Below, piece after piece: positions 1 to 12,039 of a stretch of DNA of 64,000 nt. The notes beneath the pieces were generated by a model, which saw only the letters and a list, made by a program, of their open reading frames with translations, did no database searches and was not told the origin of the DNA. Location: the NCBI GenBank assembly GCA_963575745.1, contig CAUYUJ010016137.1:116001-180000 (forward strand), written 5' to 3'. Within the stretch, counting starts at the first letter, position 1; every line of letters starts with the position of its first letter. The position numbers were made by a program, and so were the translations under genes. This stretch comes from Prorocentrum cordatum (taxonomy: Eukaryota; Sar; Dinophyceae; Prorocentrales; Prorocentraceae).

Positions 1-1140
1 TAACCTCCTCCTCCTCGTCCTCCTCCTCCTCCTCCTCCTCATCCTCCGTCTCCTCCTCCTCCTCCTCCTCCTCCTCCCCCTCCTCCTCCAATTCGCCTTC
101 TGCTTGAAGTCTACCCTGCGAGCAGAACGAAGCAGAAAACAATCCTCCGGGGGAGGAGCCATGCAGTCTGGAATCTGGGTCTTCACCTCCTGCGGCAAAT
201 TCCTGACGACCTCGGTGGCCGTCCCACGATCGGGGTGCCGATCGGCCAGAGCGGTGCCACAACCACTCGTGCCTTACCGATACATACACCTGGGACAGCT
301 GAGGCAATCCCTCCCCCTTCCTCCTCCTCCGCCTCCCGTGCTCCTCCTCCTCCCCCACCTCCTCCTCCTCCTCCTCCTCCTCCTCCTCCTCCTCCTCCTC
401 CTCCTCCTCCTCTGCCTCCTTCTCTTATGGTCCGCCTCCTTATCCTCCTCCTCCTCCTCCTCCTCCTCCTCCTCCTCCTCCTCCTCCTCCTCCTCTTCCT
501 TCTCCTTCTCCGCCTCCTCCTCCTCATCCTCCTCCGCCCCGCCTTCTCCGCCTCCGTCTACACCTGGCGCGCCCGCCCGCGCGCGACGGGGCGCGCTGCG
601 GGTGGGCGGGAGGGGGATGCGGCTGTTCACGGAGGAGGACCGGGAGGATGCGTCCAGGAGGGGGGATGAAGGAGAAGGATTACGACTCCATCAGTCAGGA
701 CACCACGTCGGACTAGGCAAGATGGAGGAGGAGGGTAGGAAGGAAGAGGAGGAACAGGATAGGGGGAGGATGGGGACGGAGGAGGGGAACCATCTCACCT
801 CTTCGGCCTACTCTTCCTCCGCATCTTCTTCCTCATCCTCCTCCACATCCTGGTCGCGAACGGCCTCTGCCCGCCCCCTCAATCCGCAGCTCAGGCTGCC
901 CGATGTGGTGAGGGGTGTGTGCAGAGTGGCTTCGCTGGCCGATGCTGAAAAATCGACCTCCGCCCTCGTCCTCCTCCTCCTCCTCCTCCTCCTCCTCCTC
1001 CTCCTCCTCCATCCTACACCTCCTTCCTTCCCCTCTCCCATCATCACTCTCCTCCTCCTCCTCCTCCTCCTCCTCCTCCTCCTCCTCCTCCTCCTCCTCC
1101 TCCTCCTCCTCCTCCTCCTACTCGTCCACCTTCATCCCCA
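1..1140. repeat. CTC/TCC trinucleotide microsatellite blocks
   Basis: Long runs of CTC/TCC occupy about 1-95, 340-530, 800-850 and 960-1125, separated by short GC-rich spacers. Long open frames occur on both strands here only because a pure CTC repeat has no stop codon in any frame. The translations are homopolymers (Leu, Ser, Pro, Arg, Gly, Glu), so I call no gene. Confidence 0.9.
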
Positions 1141-1540
1141 GACACCCGACATCGTGACTTTGCCACAACGTAGACGTAGACCCCTGGATGTCTTGACTCT
1201 CGACCCTTCCACAGGAGGCCCAGCGTGAAATCCAGGGCATATAGATATGGGCCCCAGGAGCAGAAGATGGCCAGGAACCCTCCGCCGTAATTTTGCATCG
1301 GCTCGAGCCGAGCAGGGTCTGGTCGGACAGATGGGGGCAGCAGCCAAAGGGGGGAATCGCAAAGCAACGGACGCAACTGGTTTTCCAGGCGCCTCCGGGC
1401 GCCGGCGGCGCCAAAGCTGTACGGAGGAAAGCGCCCGGCGGCGAGGCAGAATCGGGCCGCATGCAGCAGAATTCATGACCCTCCCCCTGTCCCTGGAGCC
1501 CTAGAGGCCTCCTAGATGGGGTCCGAGTAGATGGGGTCGT
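1141..1540. other. No gene seen
   Basis: Mixed GC-rich sequence without a convincing reading frame or recognisable repeat. It contains short palindromic GGCGCC-rich stretches near 1386-1410. Confidence 0.5.
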
Positions 1541-1705
1541 AGGATCTCGCCGCATCGCCGATACATCAGCGATGCATCGCTAATGCATCGAAGATGCATC
1601 GGCCATGCACTGGCGACGTCAGCGATGCGTCGGCGACGTCGGCGTGGAGAGAATCGAGCTCCGCATCGAGCCGCATCGCCGATGCATCGGCGACGCGGCG
1701 CGATC
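1540..1705. repeat. Degenerate tandem GATGCATCG palindromes
   Basis: Units of the form CGATGCATCGGCGACGTC are repeated with variation through about 165 bases. Many contain the self-complementary hexamer ATGCAT or GACGTC. No coding signal is seen. Confidence 0.7.
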
Positions 1706-2004
1706 CCCCGACACCATCTACTCCTACCCCATCTAAAAGGCTTAGACTGTCCTTCCCCCACCCTCTCGTCCGACCCGGGCGGGGCCTCGGATCGACCCTG
1801 GCCAGACCTGCCCAGGAGCGTGGCCGGGCGGCGCCTGGGGACACCCCACCGCGGCAGCGAACCCCTGGAGCGCAGCCAAACATCTTTGCGTCGGCGGCTG
1901 GGCAAGGGACGTCTGCGCTGGCGAATGGATCGGGCCTAAACGGGGATACCGTTGGAGCGACCTGTGCCACCGTGCAGGAGCAGGAGTGGGAGCCGGGGGC
2001 GGAT

Positions 2005-2165
2005 GTGGCGCGCGGTCGCCAAATGCATGGATCGGGGGAGGTGCTCTCCCCAACATGCGGCCCGTGCCGCCTCGAACGGCGGCGGAATCCGCGATTTCCC
2101 GTGGAAACGGGACCCGTCGCCAATCCACGCCCCCACGCATCCATGTTTGCGATCGCCTGCGGGAG
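2005..2165 (+). repeat. Interspersed repeat family R1, copy 1
   Basis: This stretch matches 55283-55445 at most positions in the same orientation, including the block with GGATCGGGGGAGGTG and the end GCGATCGCCTG. The frames are not conserved between copies, so it is treated as a non-coding dispersed repeat. Confidence 0.8.
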
Positions 2166-2261
2166 GAGGGCGCGGCCGAAAGATGGGGCAGACGGAGCGA
2201 GCCGCTCAGGGGGGACGGGTTACGGAGCGCAGCCAGAAACAAGCGATCAACCCCAGACGCA

Positions 2262-2600
2262 TCGAGCCTCGCTGCCCGGTCCTCCTCGGCCCTGCAGGGT
2301 CCTCCTGGGCTGCCACGGGCGTCAATAAAGAGGCCCCAGGACAAACAAATAAATACACACAAATAAACATATTCCCCATATTTTCAAATATTTTCTAGGT
2401 TTTCGTCTTCCCCCCCACTTCCTATATTTTCAAATACTTTCCTGGGACTCGACGATCAATTGTGTCTGTGTGTTTTCTCCTCCTGAGTAGAGGATCAACC
2501 CCAGATTCCTTGAGCCTCCATCCCCGGTCCCCCTCGGCCCTGCAGGGTCCTTCGGGGCTGCCACGGGCGGGGAAGCCAGGGCAGCCCGCCGTGGGATGCC
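2262..2600 (+). repeat. Interspersed repeat family R2 (two partial units)
   Basis: A block containing CTCGGCCCTGCAGGGTCC occurs at about 2283 and again at about 2536. The A/T-rich part at 2328-2490, with ACAAATAAATACACACAAAT and TTGTGTCTGTGTGTTTTCTC, is found again at about 60015-60240 in the same orientation. I see no gene. Confidence 0.75.
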
Positions 2601-2652
2601 CCTCGGCGTGGCAGCTGCTGCGGAAGCAACGCCAGGTCTTCGAACAAGAATC

Positions 2653-2862
2653 GGGGAGACGTAAGACCCGGGTACGGGGGACTCGGAAATCCCCGACGAG
2701 GTCGTCAAAAAAATGACGAGGCCGAGCCTGCATTTTGATGAGGCCTCCCGCTGCAGACATCCCACGAAACTCCTCCTCGTCAAAATCCGAGCCGCGGTCG
2801 TCAAAAAACGATGGCGAACCCGAGTCCTGGCAAACCCGGGTCTTACGCTCCCCCGAAAGAAC
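2653..2862. mobile_element. Short inverted-repeat element (MITE-like)
   Basis: The left end GACGTAAGACCCGGG (about 2658) is mirrored by CCCGGGTCTTACGC near 2836-2850. GACTCGG on the left also pairs with CCGAGTC on the right, giving ends of about 35 bases around a core of about 140 bases. Inside are two CGTCAAAAAA motifs. There is no open frame, which suits a non-autonomous element. Target duplications were not clear. Confidence 0.6.
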
Positions 2863-2970
2863 GAGGGGGCGACGCGCTGACGGGCTCACAGCAAGAGGCA
2901 CAGGGAACGGCTTGAGCATACGTCAGATGCGTGCCGTGCCGACTTCGGCGTTGGTCTCTGACACCGCGGG

Positions 2971-2992
2971 GATCGTTCAACCTTGAACGATC
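2971..2992. repeat. Perfect 10-bp hairpin
   Basis: GATCGTTCAA is followed by CC and its exact reverse complement TTGAACGATC. A related palindrome, TCAACGTTGA, lies near 3054. Function unknown. Confidence 0.7.
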
Positions 2993-3119
2993 GGCCGTTT
3001 CCGAAGCGTCCAGTTCGTTCCACATCGAGCGATTCTGGGTCGCCCGCGGCGCTCAACGTTGAACGCGGCTGGCGGGGTCGCCGCCGGTCGACACGACACG
3101 AACCTGCCGTACACTGTCG

Positions 3120-3250
3120 GAGAACCGCGCAGATTTCTCGGATCGGCGCTGCCCCACCCTTCCGCTGGCGTGCGGAGCGCACCAGCGGCGGTGCAGGAGG
3201 CGCCGGCAGTGGAGCCTGGCGCCGATGCGAGAAAGCCGCAAGGACCACCG
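3120..3250. mobile_element. Foldback element family F, divergent copy
   Basis: Arms CGCAGATTTCTCGGATCGGCGC and a degenerate reverse copy flank an inner palindrome GCTGGCGTGCGGAGCGCACCAG-like core. The plan (arm, GGCGCGCGGAGCGCGCC core, reverse arm) is that of better copies at 4185, 11860, 28515, 29825 and 59785. Several substitutions make this the oldest-looking copy. Confidence 0.5.
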
Positions 3251-3539
3251 AACGCATGCGCTGGGGTCGATTCCTCCTACTCGGCCAACGGTGGCGTGCC
3301 ATCGATACAGTCACCGTGCCACTGTGCCATACAGCAAGGGCCCGACTGCAAGACACACTCCACAAGAAGCCCAGCCCTGAGACCCGAAGACGTCCATCGA
3401 TTTGTGGTGTCGGCACGTCACGCTTCCCATGGCAAAACCCTCGAAGCCCACGAAACCCAGGGCACCCTGGAGGCACGCAGGGTGTTTCTTGGCATGGGCC
3501 CCCACTGGAAGGAGCGCGAAAAAGGATAGACGAACGGAC

Positions 3540-3740
3540 CAGGAGAGGCCAGAATCGAATCGATAACTCGGATCGGCGATCGAAATGAATCGGATCGGCG
3601 GAAATCGGCAGCCGAGTCGGGAAACGTCGAGTCGGTAGACATCGGCAGGTTAGAAGGCCTCCATTGAGAAATCGGAATACGAAGCCGAATCGAATCGGAA
3701 TCGGAATCGATCGAAGTCGAATCGAATCGGAGGAGTCGAA
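3540..3740. repeat. GAATCG/GATCGG-rich degenerate repeat
   Basis: GAATCG, GATCGG and their variants are repeated many times across about 200 bases. No gene. Confidence 0.65.
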
Positions 3741-3884
3741 TTGGGCCTTGACGGGCCGTCCGAGCCAGCGCCCTGAGCAACTGGCCGCACACCAGGGCCC
3801 CTCCCGAGCCCGAGAGGTGGTCCTCCCTTCGGAGCGAGGCTGGTTGAGACACGGGCAGCTCAAAGCTCGGGGATCTTCAGACCC

Positions 3885-4110
3885 GGGTCAATCCAGACCC
3901 GTGTCAGTCAGGCCGTGCAGGATCCTGCAGGATCCTGCGCCCCAAGCCCAGGTCCACGCGAAGGGTCCTGCAAAATGCCGCAGGATCCTGCACCCAATAC
4001 CGGGGTCAGTGCAGCCCTGGCTCTGCAAGATCCAACTAAATCCGGCGCCCTGGCTGACCCCCGTTTGCATTGATCCCCGTCTCTTGAGCCCCGAAAAAGC
4101 AATCTCCGGA
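3885..4110 (+). repeat. Interspersed repeat family R3, copy 1
   Basis: The stretch has the order ACCCGGGTCA, CAGGCC(G/T)TGCAGGAT, CTGGCTGACCCCCG and is repeated at 5286-5430 in the same orientation. The GCAGGATCCTGC units are palindromic. A part resembling its end (GTTTGCA...CCGTCTCTTGA) recurs at about 5818. No coding frame is conserved. Confidence 0.7.
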
Positions 4111-4184
4111 CCCCTCCCGGGCTCCAGACGCACCAATTGTCCGAGCTGCGTCCAGCCGTGGCGACGAGGGCAAAAGAAGAAAAA

Positions 4185-4370
4185 AACAACATAAACATAA
4201 ACTGTTGCACGCTCCGCGCGGGTTTCTTGGATCTGTGCCGGACCCCCCTCACTGGCGCCTGGCGCGCGGAGCGCGCCAGGGGCGGCGCCAGAGGCGCCGC
4301 CGGGGGGGCCCAGCGCGGATCCCAGAAATCCGCACGGAGCGCCAACAGTTTATGTTTATGCCGTGCTTTC
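4185..4370. mobile_element. Foldback element family F, well-preserved copy
   Basis: Long inverted repeat. The left arm runs ACATAAACATAAACTGTTG into GCTCCGCGCGGGTTTCTTGG, and the right arm is its reverse complement ending CAACAGTTTATGTTTATG. Between them lies a GC palindrome (GGCGCGCGGAGCGCGCC) and a GGCGCC-rich loop. There is no open frame. The near-perfect arms suggest a non-autonomous foldback/MITE. The element's own mobilising enzyme is not evident in the window. Confidence 0.75.
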
Positions 4371-4859
4371 TTCTTCGGGAAGGCCTCCCCTCGAGGGCCA
4401 ACTGCCTTCGTCTCGATCCGCCCTCCTCTGAAGCCGCGCCGCGGCGCGCCTGCGGCAGCAGTGGGCGCCGCCAAGCGCGGCAGCGGCGGCGCCGCCGCCA
4501 CACCCCGAGGATCCGACGCCACGAGATCATTGCACGATCACAGAAAATCACGACTGAACCAAGATGAATAGACAACCTCAAAACAACGCAGCAGAAGTCA
4601 AAGCACTCGTTGTTTTTAACAGAGCACGGGCACTCGTTCAGAAAACACAGGCTTCGTGCCAGACCAAGCCAAACTGCATGGAAAATCACGGCTGGAGGCC
4701 CTGACCCCCTCGTTCTGCCACATTTGCCGAGCCGGATGAGAATCTGTGATGGCCCAAGGGCCCGAAACCGGCCAGTCGCCCGCTGTGCAAAACTGCAGCA
4801 CCAGGATCTCAGGGCACCCCCTCCTCTGATCGGCGACGCGCCTGGGGAGGAGAGAGAGC

Positions 4860-5010
4860 GGGGCATGCCTTCTGAGAATGCGGCGGGGCCTCTCAGAAGC
4901 CCTCCGGCCATTGTGAGAAGTCGGCCCAGCTTTCGGCGAAGGCGTAGACAACTGCTCAGAAGGCCAGAGGCTTTCCGAGCCTTCTGAGAAGGCCCGCCGC
5001 CCCTCTGCAT
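4860..5010. repeat. Imperfect inverted repeat
   Basis: GGGGCCTCTCAGAAGCC at about 4886 is opposed by GCCTTCTGAGAAGGCCCGCC near 4979-4998. This gives a MITE-like arrangement of about 120 bases. The surrounding 4.4-5.2 kb contains no convincing gene. Confidence 0.4.
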
Positions 5011-5285
5011 TCCCCGTTGCGCTCGCCGCCTATCTGAATCCTGAGCCCGAAAAGGTCCTATCTTATCCAGGCCACCGGCGCCATGTTCATAACGTCGACC
5101 CACAAAATTATCCACCCATCCCCTGGGGCCGGGCTTCGATTCTGAATCCTTGCTGATTGTCCTTAAGCCTGGCGAAGGCCCCCTGAGGCCGAAAACGGAA
5201 ACCTCCAGCCATGATTGTTGCATGGCCGGAGGAGATCAGGCTACGCGTCTTGCGTCTCGACAGGGTTCTTGTCTGGGGATCTTCT

Positions 5286-5430
5286 ACTGACCCGGGTCAT
5301 TCCAAACCCGGGTCCGTCAGGCCTTGCAGGATAGTGCAGGATCCTGCGCGCCGACCCGGGTCAGTGCACCCTGGCCATGCAGCATCCTGCGAGATCTGTC
5401 GTTCTGGCTGACCCCCGCTTGACGAAGGAA
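5286..5430 (+). repeat. Interspersed repeat family R3, copy 2
   Basis: Second copy of the family seen at 3885-4110, with the same order of blocks (ACCCGGGTCA, CAGGCCTTGCAGGAT, CTGGCTGACCCCCG). Confidence 0.7.
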
Positions 5431-5879
5431 CGACGCGCACCCAAACCCGTAGGTGGGCCGGACGCAGCCATGGATGCGTGCTGTCGGAGGGGGGGCCTCG
5501 CTCGACTGGGAGCATCCCGAAAGGCCTGACCTCCCAGACCCATACTCGTAGCCAGTCCTCCTCCCTCCGACCATCCTAGGGGTATGGGGGTGTGCTGTTC
5601 GTTCGCCACCGTTTGCATGGACCCCCGTCCCCAAACCCCCGGCGTCATGATTTGTTCATGATGTCGACCCCCACAGGTCTCGACCTTTTCACGGGGACCG
5701 GCTTTTCGTCCTGAGTCGTTTTTGGACGGTCGGGAGGGCGGGTGGGGGCCCCCCCAAGCCGAAACTCTGTACGACGCGATCATGGCTGGGAAAGGGTTTG
5801 CCCTGCTCGTTCGCCACCGTTTGCACTCATCTCCGTCTCTTGAACCCAAACCTGAGGGGCAATGACAAGGCGGGACTGG

Positions 5880-6260
5880 CATTGGGGGGACGCATCGACC
5901 TGGAATCGACGATACATCGCCCATAGAGCGGCGATAGGCCTCCGATAGTGAATCCGCACCTTCGTGAGCAGGCTGGGGCTAATGTCTAAGAACAGTTTGG
6001 GCAAAATCTGGGGGGGACACTTAAACAAATAATTCTCTGCGGCGCTGTAATGCGCGTGTGGGAAACAAATCGGGAGCGGCAAAGAGGGGGGTGTCCAAGA
6101 GTGGGAGGGGCAAATCATGACCGGCGGCACGTGCGCGGCCCAGCTGGGGGGCCTGGGACGTAATAAAACAAGAAGAGGCGCCATGAAATCTGAGGAAAAA
6201 TCATGGCCCGCGCCATGAAATCCACCCCCCCCTAATCATCACCCCCCTCTTTTCCGCTCC
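5880..6260 (+). repeat. Interspersed repeats R4 and R5
   Basis: About 5885-5960 (CCTGGAATCGACGATAC and following) matches 58235-58300. About 6070-6245 matches 55505-55700 closely, including GGCGGCACGTGCGCGGCCCA and GAAGAGGCGCCATGAAATCT. Both pairs are in direct orientation, so these are dispersed repeats rather than part of the short inverted-repeat elements. No gene is seen from 5430 to 6390. Confidence 0.75.
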
Positions 6261-6389
6261 CGAACAAAAGGAAAGCGGGGCAAACCGGGCCGCCGGGGAC
6301 GTCCCCGCGACCGCCCGGACACTCCGCGTCCAGGGGCAAATTCCTGCATTGGGCTCGCGCGGGGGAGCAGGTCTTTAGAGACTCCCCGC

Positions 6390-6545
6390 GTCAAGGACGA
6401 TCGGCGCCGACGCTCGGCGCGTCAACGACGATCGTCGCCGACGCTTGGCACCGACGCTCGGCGTCGACACTCGGCGCCGACCCTCGGCAGTCGCTCTCGG
6501 CGCCGACACTCAGCGCCGACACTCGGCGCGCGCACTCACCACGAA
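6390..6545. repeat. GCGCCGACGCTCGGC tandem repeats
   Basis: Tandem, partly palindromic units built on CGGCGCCGACACTCGGCGCC occupy about 150 bases. Confidence 0.7.
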
Positions 6546-6639
6546 TGCACCCTCAGCCCCATCGCCTCACCAGAGTGCACTCACCAGAGTGCACTCTGGT
6601 GCACTCTGGGCATTCAAAGGGGGATGCCCCGAGTACAGT

Positions 6640-7480
6640 GACCCACGCATGGCGACTTCCCCCTCGCGAACAATACAAAAAAACGCCACACGCGCGCGTC
6701 GGTGCAGTGTAGGCTGCACGGATGGACGAAAACGTAAAGACCGCGTGCCAACTTGGAAACCCAACTTGCACAAGCTAGAAAAGGTTCGCTGCAGTTCGCA
6801 GGTCGGCGCGGCGACGTTCCTATTGCGGACAAAACAGAAACCACCGCGCGAGCGCGCGCGTCGGCGCATTGTAGACTGCACTAAAAGGCGAAAGCGTAAA
6901 GACCGCATGTTACGTGGGAAATCCCATCGGCGACCGCTGAGGGCTCACTTCTCATTCCCAGACCAGCATGGCGACTTCCCTGCTGCGGGTAACGCAGAAA
7001 CCGCCTCGCGCGCCCGCGCGCCTCGGCGCGCTGCATGCCTCGGCGCACTGTAAACTTGGAACTCCAATCTGCAAGCGCTAAGGGTCCACTTTAGTTCCCA
7101 GGCCTGCATGGCGACTACCCTGTTGCTGACGATACAGAAACCGCCACACGCGCGGGCCGGCGCATTGTAGGCTGCACCGATACACGAAAACGTATCAACC
7201 GCATGCGAAGTTGGAAATCCATTCGGCAAGCGCTAAGGGTTCACGTTAAGGCCTACGCAGCGACATCGATTGCGGACAAAACAGAAACCGCCACGCGAAC
7301 GCGCGCATCGGCGCATTGTAAACTACAATGGACGAAAACAGACGGAACAACCGCAGGTTAAATGGGCATATCCAATCTGCAACGGCCGCGGGTTCACGAC
7401 GCACGCGCGCGCGGGCGCGTCGGCGCGTTGCGACTGACCATCGTGGCCATGTGAGTTCGCAGGCCAGCACGAAGACCTTG
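6640..7480 (+). repeat. Tandem array of about 150-bp units
   Basis: The succession GCGAC(T/A)..., ACAATACAGAAACCGCC-like, CGCGCG(T/C)CGGCGCATTGTA, GAAAACGTAAAGACCGCATG recurs about every 145-165 bases, at roughly 6650, 6815, 6965, 7110 and 7256. The units differ in length by amounts that are not multiples of three, so the open frames across the array are not evidence of a protein. Confidence 0.75.
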
Positions 7481-7484
7481 CGAT

Positions 7485-9770
7485 TGAGAGCCGCCGCGCG
7501 CGCGGCGGCCCACGCGCATCCTGCATCCGCCGCGCGCCCCGCGGCCCGCGCGCATCTTGCATGGGAAAACACAATGCGCGAGGGGCCATGGGCCGCCGAG
7601 CGCGTGGCGGCCCACGCGCATCTTGCATGGCAACAGCACAGTGCGCGAGGCGCCATGGGGCGCCGCGCGCGCGATGGCCCGCGCGAGTATTGCATGACAA
7701 ACGCAATGCGCGAGGGGCCACGGAAACCACAAAATGCGCAATGGCCCACGCGAGTATTGCATGACAGACGCAATGCGCAACCGCCGCGTGCATCTTGCAT
7801 GGGAAACCACCACGCGCGATGGGGCCCGGGCCACCGCGCGAGCGATGGCTCACACGCACCTCGACGGACGAACACCACGCGCGAGCGTGCCAAGGGCCGC
7901 CGCGCGCGCGCGCCTGCCCGCGCGCATCTTGCACGAACGCGCGCAATACGCGAGGGGCCATGGTCGCCGCGTAAGCGATGGCCCACGCGCACCTTGCATG
8001 GAAAAGCAATGCGCGAAAGCGTCATGGACCGCCGCGCGCGCGCGGCGGCCCACGCGCGTCTTGCGCCGAAACGCGCAATGCGCGAGAGGCCAGGGCCGCC
8101 GCGCGCGCGGCGGCCCACGCGCGTCTTGCATGGAACATCAATGCGCGAGGGGCCGGGGCCGCCGCGCACGCGGCGGCCCGCGCTCATCTTGCATGGAAAA
8201 ATGCAACGCGCGAAAGCCAATGGGCTGCCGCGCCCGCGGCGGTCCACGCGCATCTTGAATGGGCGCACGCAGCGCGCGATAGGCAATGGGCCGCCGCGCG
8301 AGCGGCGAAGCCCACGCGCACTTTGCACGAAAGAAAAACAATGCGCAAGGGGCACAGGGCCGCCGCGCGCGCGGCGGCCCACGCGCATCTCCGAAAAACA
8401 AAGAGAGCGCGAGGGGCCATGGGCCGCCGCGCGCGCGGCGGACACCGCGCATCTTATATAACACGCCGTGAGAGAGGGAACAGGGCCGCCGCGCTCGCGG
8501 CGGCCCACGCGCGTCTTGCATGGAAAAGAAGCAACGCGCGAGGGGCCAGTGCCCCCGCGCGCGCAGCGGCCCACGCACATCTTATATGGAAAGATAGTCT
8601 GCGCGAGGGGCCAGGGCCGCCGCGCGCGCGGCGGCCCACGCGCATCCTGCATGGAAAAAAAAAAGCAACGCGCGAGGGGGCATGGCCCGCCGCGCGCGAA
8701 CGGCGGTCCACGCGCATCTTGAGCTGAAAAACGAAATTCGCGAGGCGCCACGGGCCGCCGCGGCCGCGGCGGCCCACCCGCACCTTGCATTGAACAACTC
8801 GACGCGTGAGGGGCGATGGGCTGTCGCGCGCGCGGCGGCCCGCGCGCGTCTCGCATGGAAGAAACAAAGTGCGCGAGGGGCCAGGGCCGCCGCGCGCGAC
8901 GGCCCACGCGCATCTTGCCTGGAAAAACACGATGCGCGATGGCGCATCCTGCATGGAAACACCATGCGCGAGAGGCTATGGGCCGCCGCGCGCGCTGCGT
9001 CCAACGCGCGCTGTGCACGGAAAAGCACAATGCGCGACCGGCCAGGGCCGCCGTGCACGCGGCGGCCCATGCACATCTCGTGGGACAAAAAAAACAACAC
9101 AACGCGCGAGGAACCACGGGCCGCCGCGCGCGGGGCGGCGCACGCGCACCTTGTACGGAACAACACAACACAACTCGCGAGGGGCAACGGGCGGCCGCGC
9201 GCGCGGTCGCCCCCGCGCATCCTGCAAGGAAAAAACTCAATGAGCGAGTAGCCAGGGCAAGCGCGCGCACGGCGGCCCACGCGCATCTTGCACAGAAACA
9301 CACACATACACACACACGAACACTGCGCGAGGGGTCATGGGCCGCCGCGCGAGCGATGGCCCACGCGCACCTTGTATGGAAAAACGCAACGCGCAAAGGG
9401 CACAGGGCCGCCGCGCGCGCGGCGGCTCACGCGCATCCTGCATGGACAAACGCACCGCGCGAGGGGCCCGGGCCGCCGCGCGCGGCGGCCTTGGCCCATT
9501 TTGCGTGGGAAAACGCACAATGCCCGAGGGGCGCGAGCGGCGGCCCTGGCCCATTCTGTACGGGAAAACGCGCAGCGCGCGAGGACAAAGCCGCCGCCCG
9601 CGCGGCGGCTTTGGCCCGTTCTGTGCTGGAGAACACACCATGCGCGAAGCGCGAGGGGCGACGCGCGCGCGGCGGCCTTGTCACACTGCGTGAGGAAACG
9701 CAACACTGCGCGAGGGGCAAGGCCGCCGCGCACGCGGCCGCCATGGCCCATGCTGTGTGGGAAGCGTACG
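7485..9770 (+). repeat. Minisatellite, about 33 units of about 68 bp
   Basis: Each unit has a palindrome CCGCCGCGCGCGCGGCGG, then CCCACGCGCATCTTGCATGG, then a variable A-rich stretch, then ATGCGCGAGGGGCCA. The array extends for 2.3 kb without other content. Long frames exist on both strands (up to 716 codons) because the unit lacks stops, but unit length varies and the peptide is Arg/Ala-rich with no fold, so no gene is called. Each unit could form a strong hairpin. Confidence 0.9.
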
Positions 9771-9779
9771 CACGCATAG

Positions 9780-10290
9780 TGTCCCAGTAGGACGAGAATT
9801 ACTGATTCGTCGACCGGAACAGCCTATACATCTGCACGCCAGCACTTCGAATGCATTTCCCAATGCGTGCGCGTGTGTATATAGGTTTACAATACAGACG
9901 TATGTTCGCTCTCCGTCGAATGTTTCTCCAGGGGGGCAGTTAAACAAATAATTATCCGCCCGCGTAGTAATGACACTCGGGATCCGGGGAGGGGGGGTCA
10001 TCATGTTTAAAACAAGTTTTGGACATTATCGGGCCCCTGTCGTTGTGTCGCTCCCATCGTACATGAGGACCAAATCTCAGAGATGATTTCGAGCACCCGG
10101 AAAAGTGTCGAAACAGTGTCGCAATAGTATCGAAGGAGTGTCCCCTGGGGTCCGACACGTGAAAACCCTCGAATCTCGGTGCTCTACTGGTGCTCGAGAT
10201 TCTTTCTGGTGATCAAGGCTACAGTCGGTTGAAACATCACAACTATCGGCGATCAGTGGGCGAGTGGGGGGTCGATTAATGCCGCCCTAT
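9780..10290. other. No gene; remnant of a dispersed repeat
   Basis: GGGGGGCAGTTAAACAAATA near 9934 resembles GGGGGACACTTAAACAAATA near 6010, and both are followed by ATT(A/C)TC and a GC-rich stretch ending GTAATG, so a diverged repeat is likely. The rest shows nothing recognisable. Confidence 0.4.
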
Positions 10291-10298
10291 GCCTGTCC

Positions 10299-10800
10299 GC
10301 AGGTCGTGCGTGTCCCCCTACAGGCGAATTTTGGATACACATATATCTATATACACACATATACATCCATGCATGCATGCATACATGCATACATACATAC
10401 ACACATACATACATACATACATACATACACACATTCATTCATTCATTCATTCATTCATACATACATACAAACAAACATACATACATACATACATACATAC
10501 ATACACACACATACATACATACATACATATCTACATACATACATACATACATACATACATACATACCTACATACATACATACATACATACATACCTGACT
10601 ACCTACCTACCTACCTACTTACATACATACATACATACATACATTCCCACATACATACATACATACATACATATGTGTGTGCATGTCCATATATATATAT
10701 ATATGTGTAGAAACTCCAAACAATGATGAAACATATACTCCCCCGATTTGTTTCGACTGATTGGGAATCTTCCTCCTGTAGGGGGACAGGCCCTAGTTAA
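10299..10800. mobile_element. Terminal-inverted-repeat element, family T, ATAC-filled
   Basis: The left end GTCGTGCGTGTCCCCCTACA (10303) and the right end CCTGTAGGGGGACAGGCCCTA (10775-10795) are inverted copies of the ends of the 24.6-kb element. The interior is almost pure ATAC/CATT microsatellite with a TATA run (10690-10705). The putative 8-bp flanks (10291-10298 and 10801-10808) match only 5/8, so the element is old or the boundary is off by a few bases. Confidence 0.65.
10340..10680. repeat. ATAC tetranucleotide microsatellite
   Basis: Runs of ATAC with blocks of ATTC and ACCT variants. They translate as His-Thr/Ile-Tyr repeats and are not coding. Confidence 0.95.
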
Positions 10801-10969
10801 GCTTATGCCCCGAGCGAAGGAGCACCGACCGCGCTTGGGGGGAGAGGCCGCCCGCCGACCGACGACCAGGCCGCCGCCGCCTCGCCCCGCAGCTCCTCCC
10901 CGAGGTTGCGCTCCTGGGGCAGAGCCCGGTCCGCATCGAGCCCGCAAATCTGAGCATCGCTTCACCAAT

Positions 10970-11705
<736 letters not shown>

Positions 11706-11859
11706 TCATGAATATCTTTCCACCGATCCCGATCCCCACCTGCATGGCTCGGGCCCCGCTGCGGCCGAGAAACCACCCTGCCTCCCTGCCGTTGCCCCTG
11801 GCTCGCCCCCACCCGAGGAGCGAAGATCGGAGATCGGGGACGAGGGATCTAGACGAACA

Positions 11860-12035
11860 AAAAACAATAAAAATAAGCTTTACCCGATCTGCGCGGATGT
11901 CTTGGATCTGCGCTGGACCCCCTCCCTGGCGCGCGGAGCGCGCCAGGGGCGGCGCCGGAGACGCCACCGGGGGGGCCCAAACGCGGATCCAAGAAATCCG
12001 CGCGGAGCGTAACAAATTTTGTTAGTGGTGTTTTT
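11860..12035. mobile_element. Foldback element family F copy
   Basis: The left arm (GATCTGCGCGGATGTCTTGG at 11886) and the reverse arm (CCAAGAAATCCGCGCGGAGC at 11989) enclose the family core CTGGCGCGCGGAGCGCGCCA. The flanks are A/T-rich (AACAATAAAAATAAG and AACAAATTTTGTTAG). Confidence 0.75.
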
Positions 12036-12039
12036 CTTC

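Noticed and set aside
104-1228. 374-codon plus-strand frame
   Set aside because: Runs through CTC microsatellites, starts with TTG and translates to Leu/Ser/Pro runs. Repeat artefact.
7246-9396. 716-codon minus-strand frame
   Set aside because: Lies wholly in the 150-bp and 68-bp tandem arrays. Open because the unit has no stops, unit length varies, and there is no fold-like sequence.
7485-9770. CRISPR-like array
   Set aside because: Units have short variable A-rich parts, but the repeats are degenerate, there is no constant spacer length or cas gene, and the host is a eukaryote.
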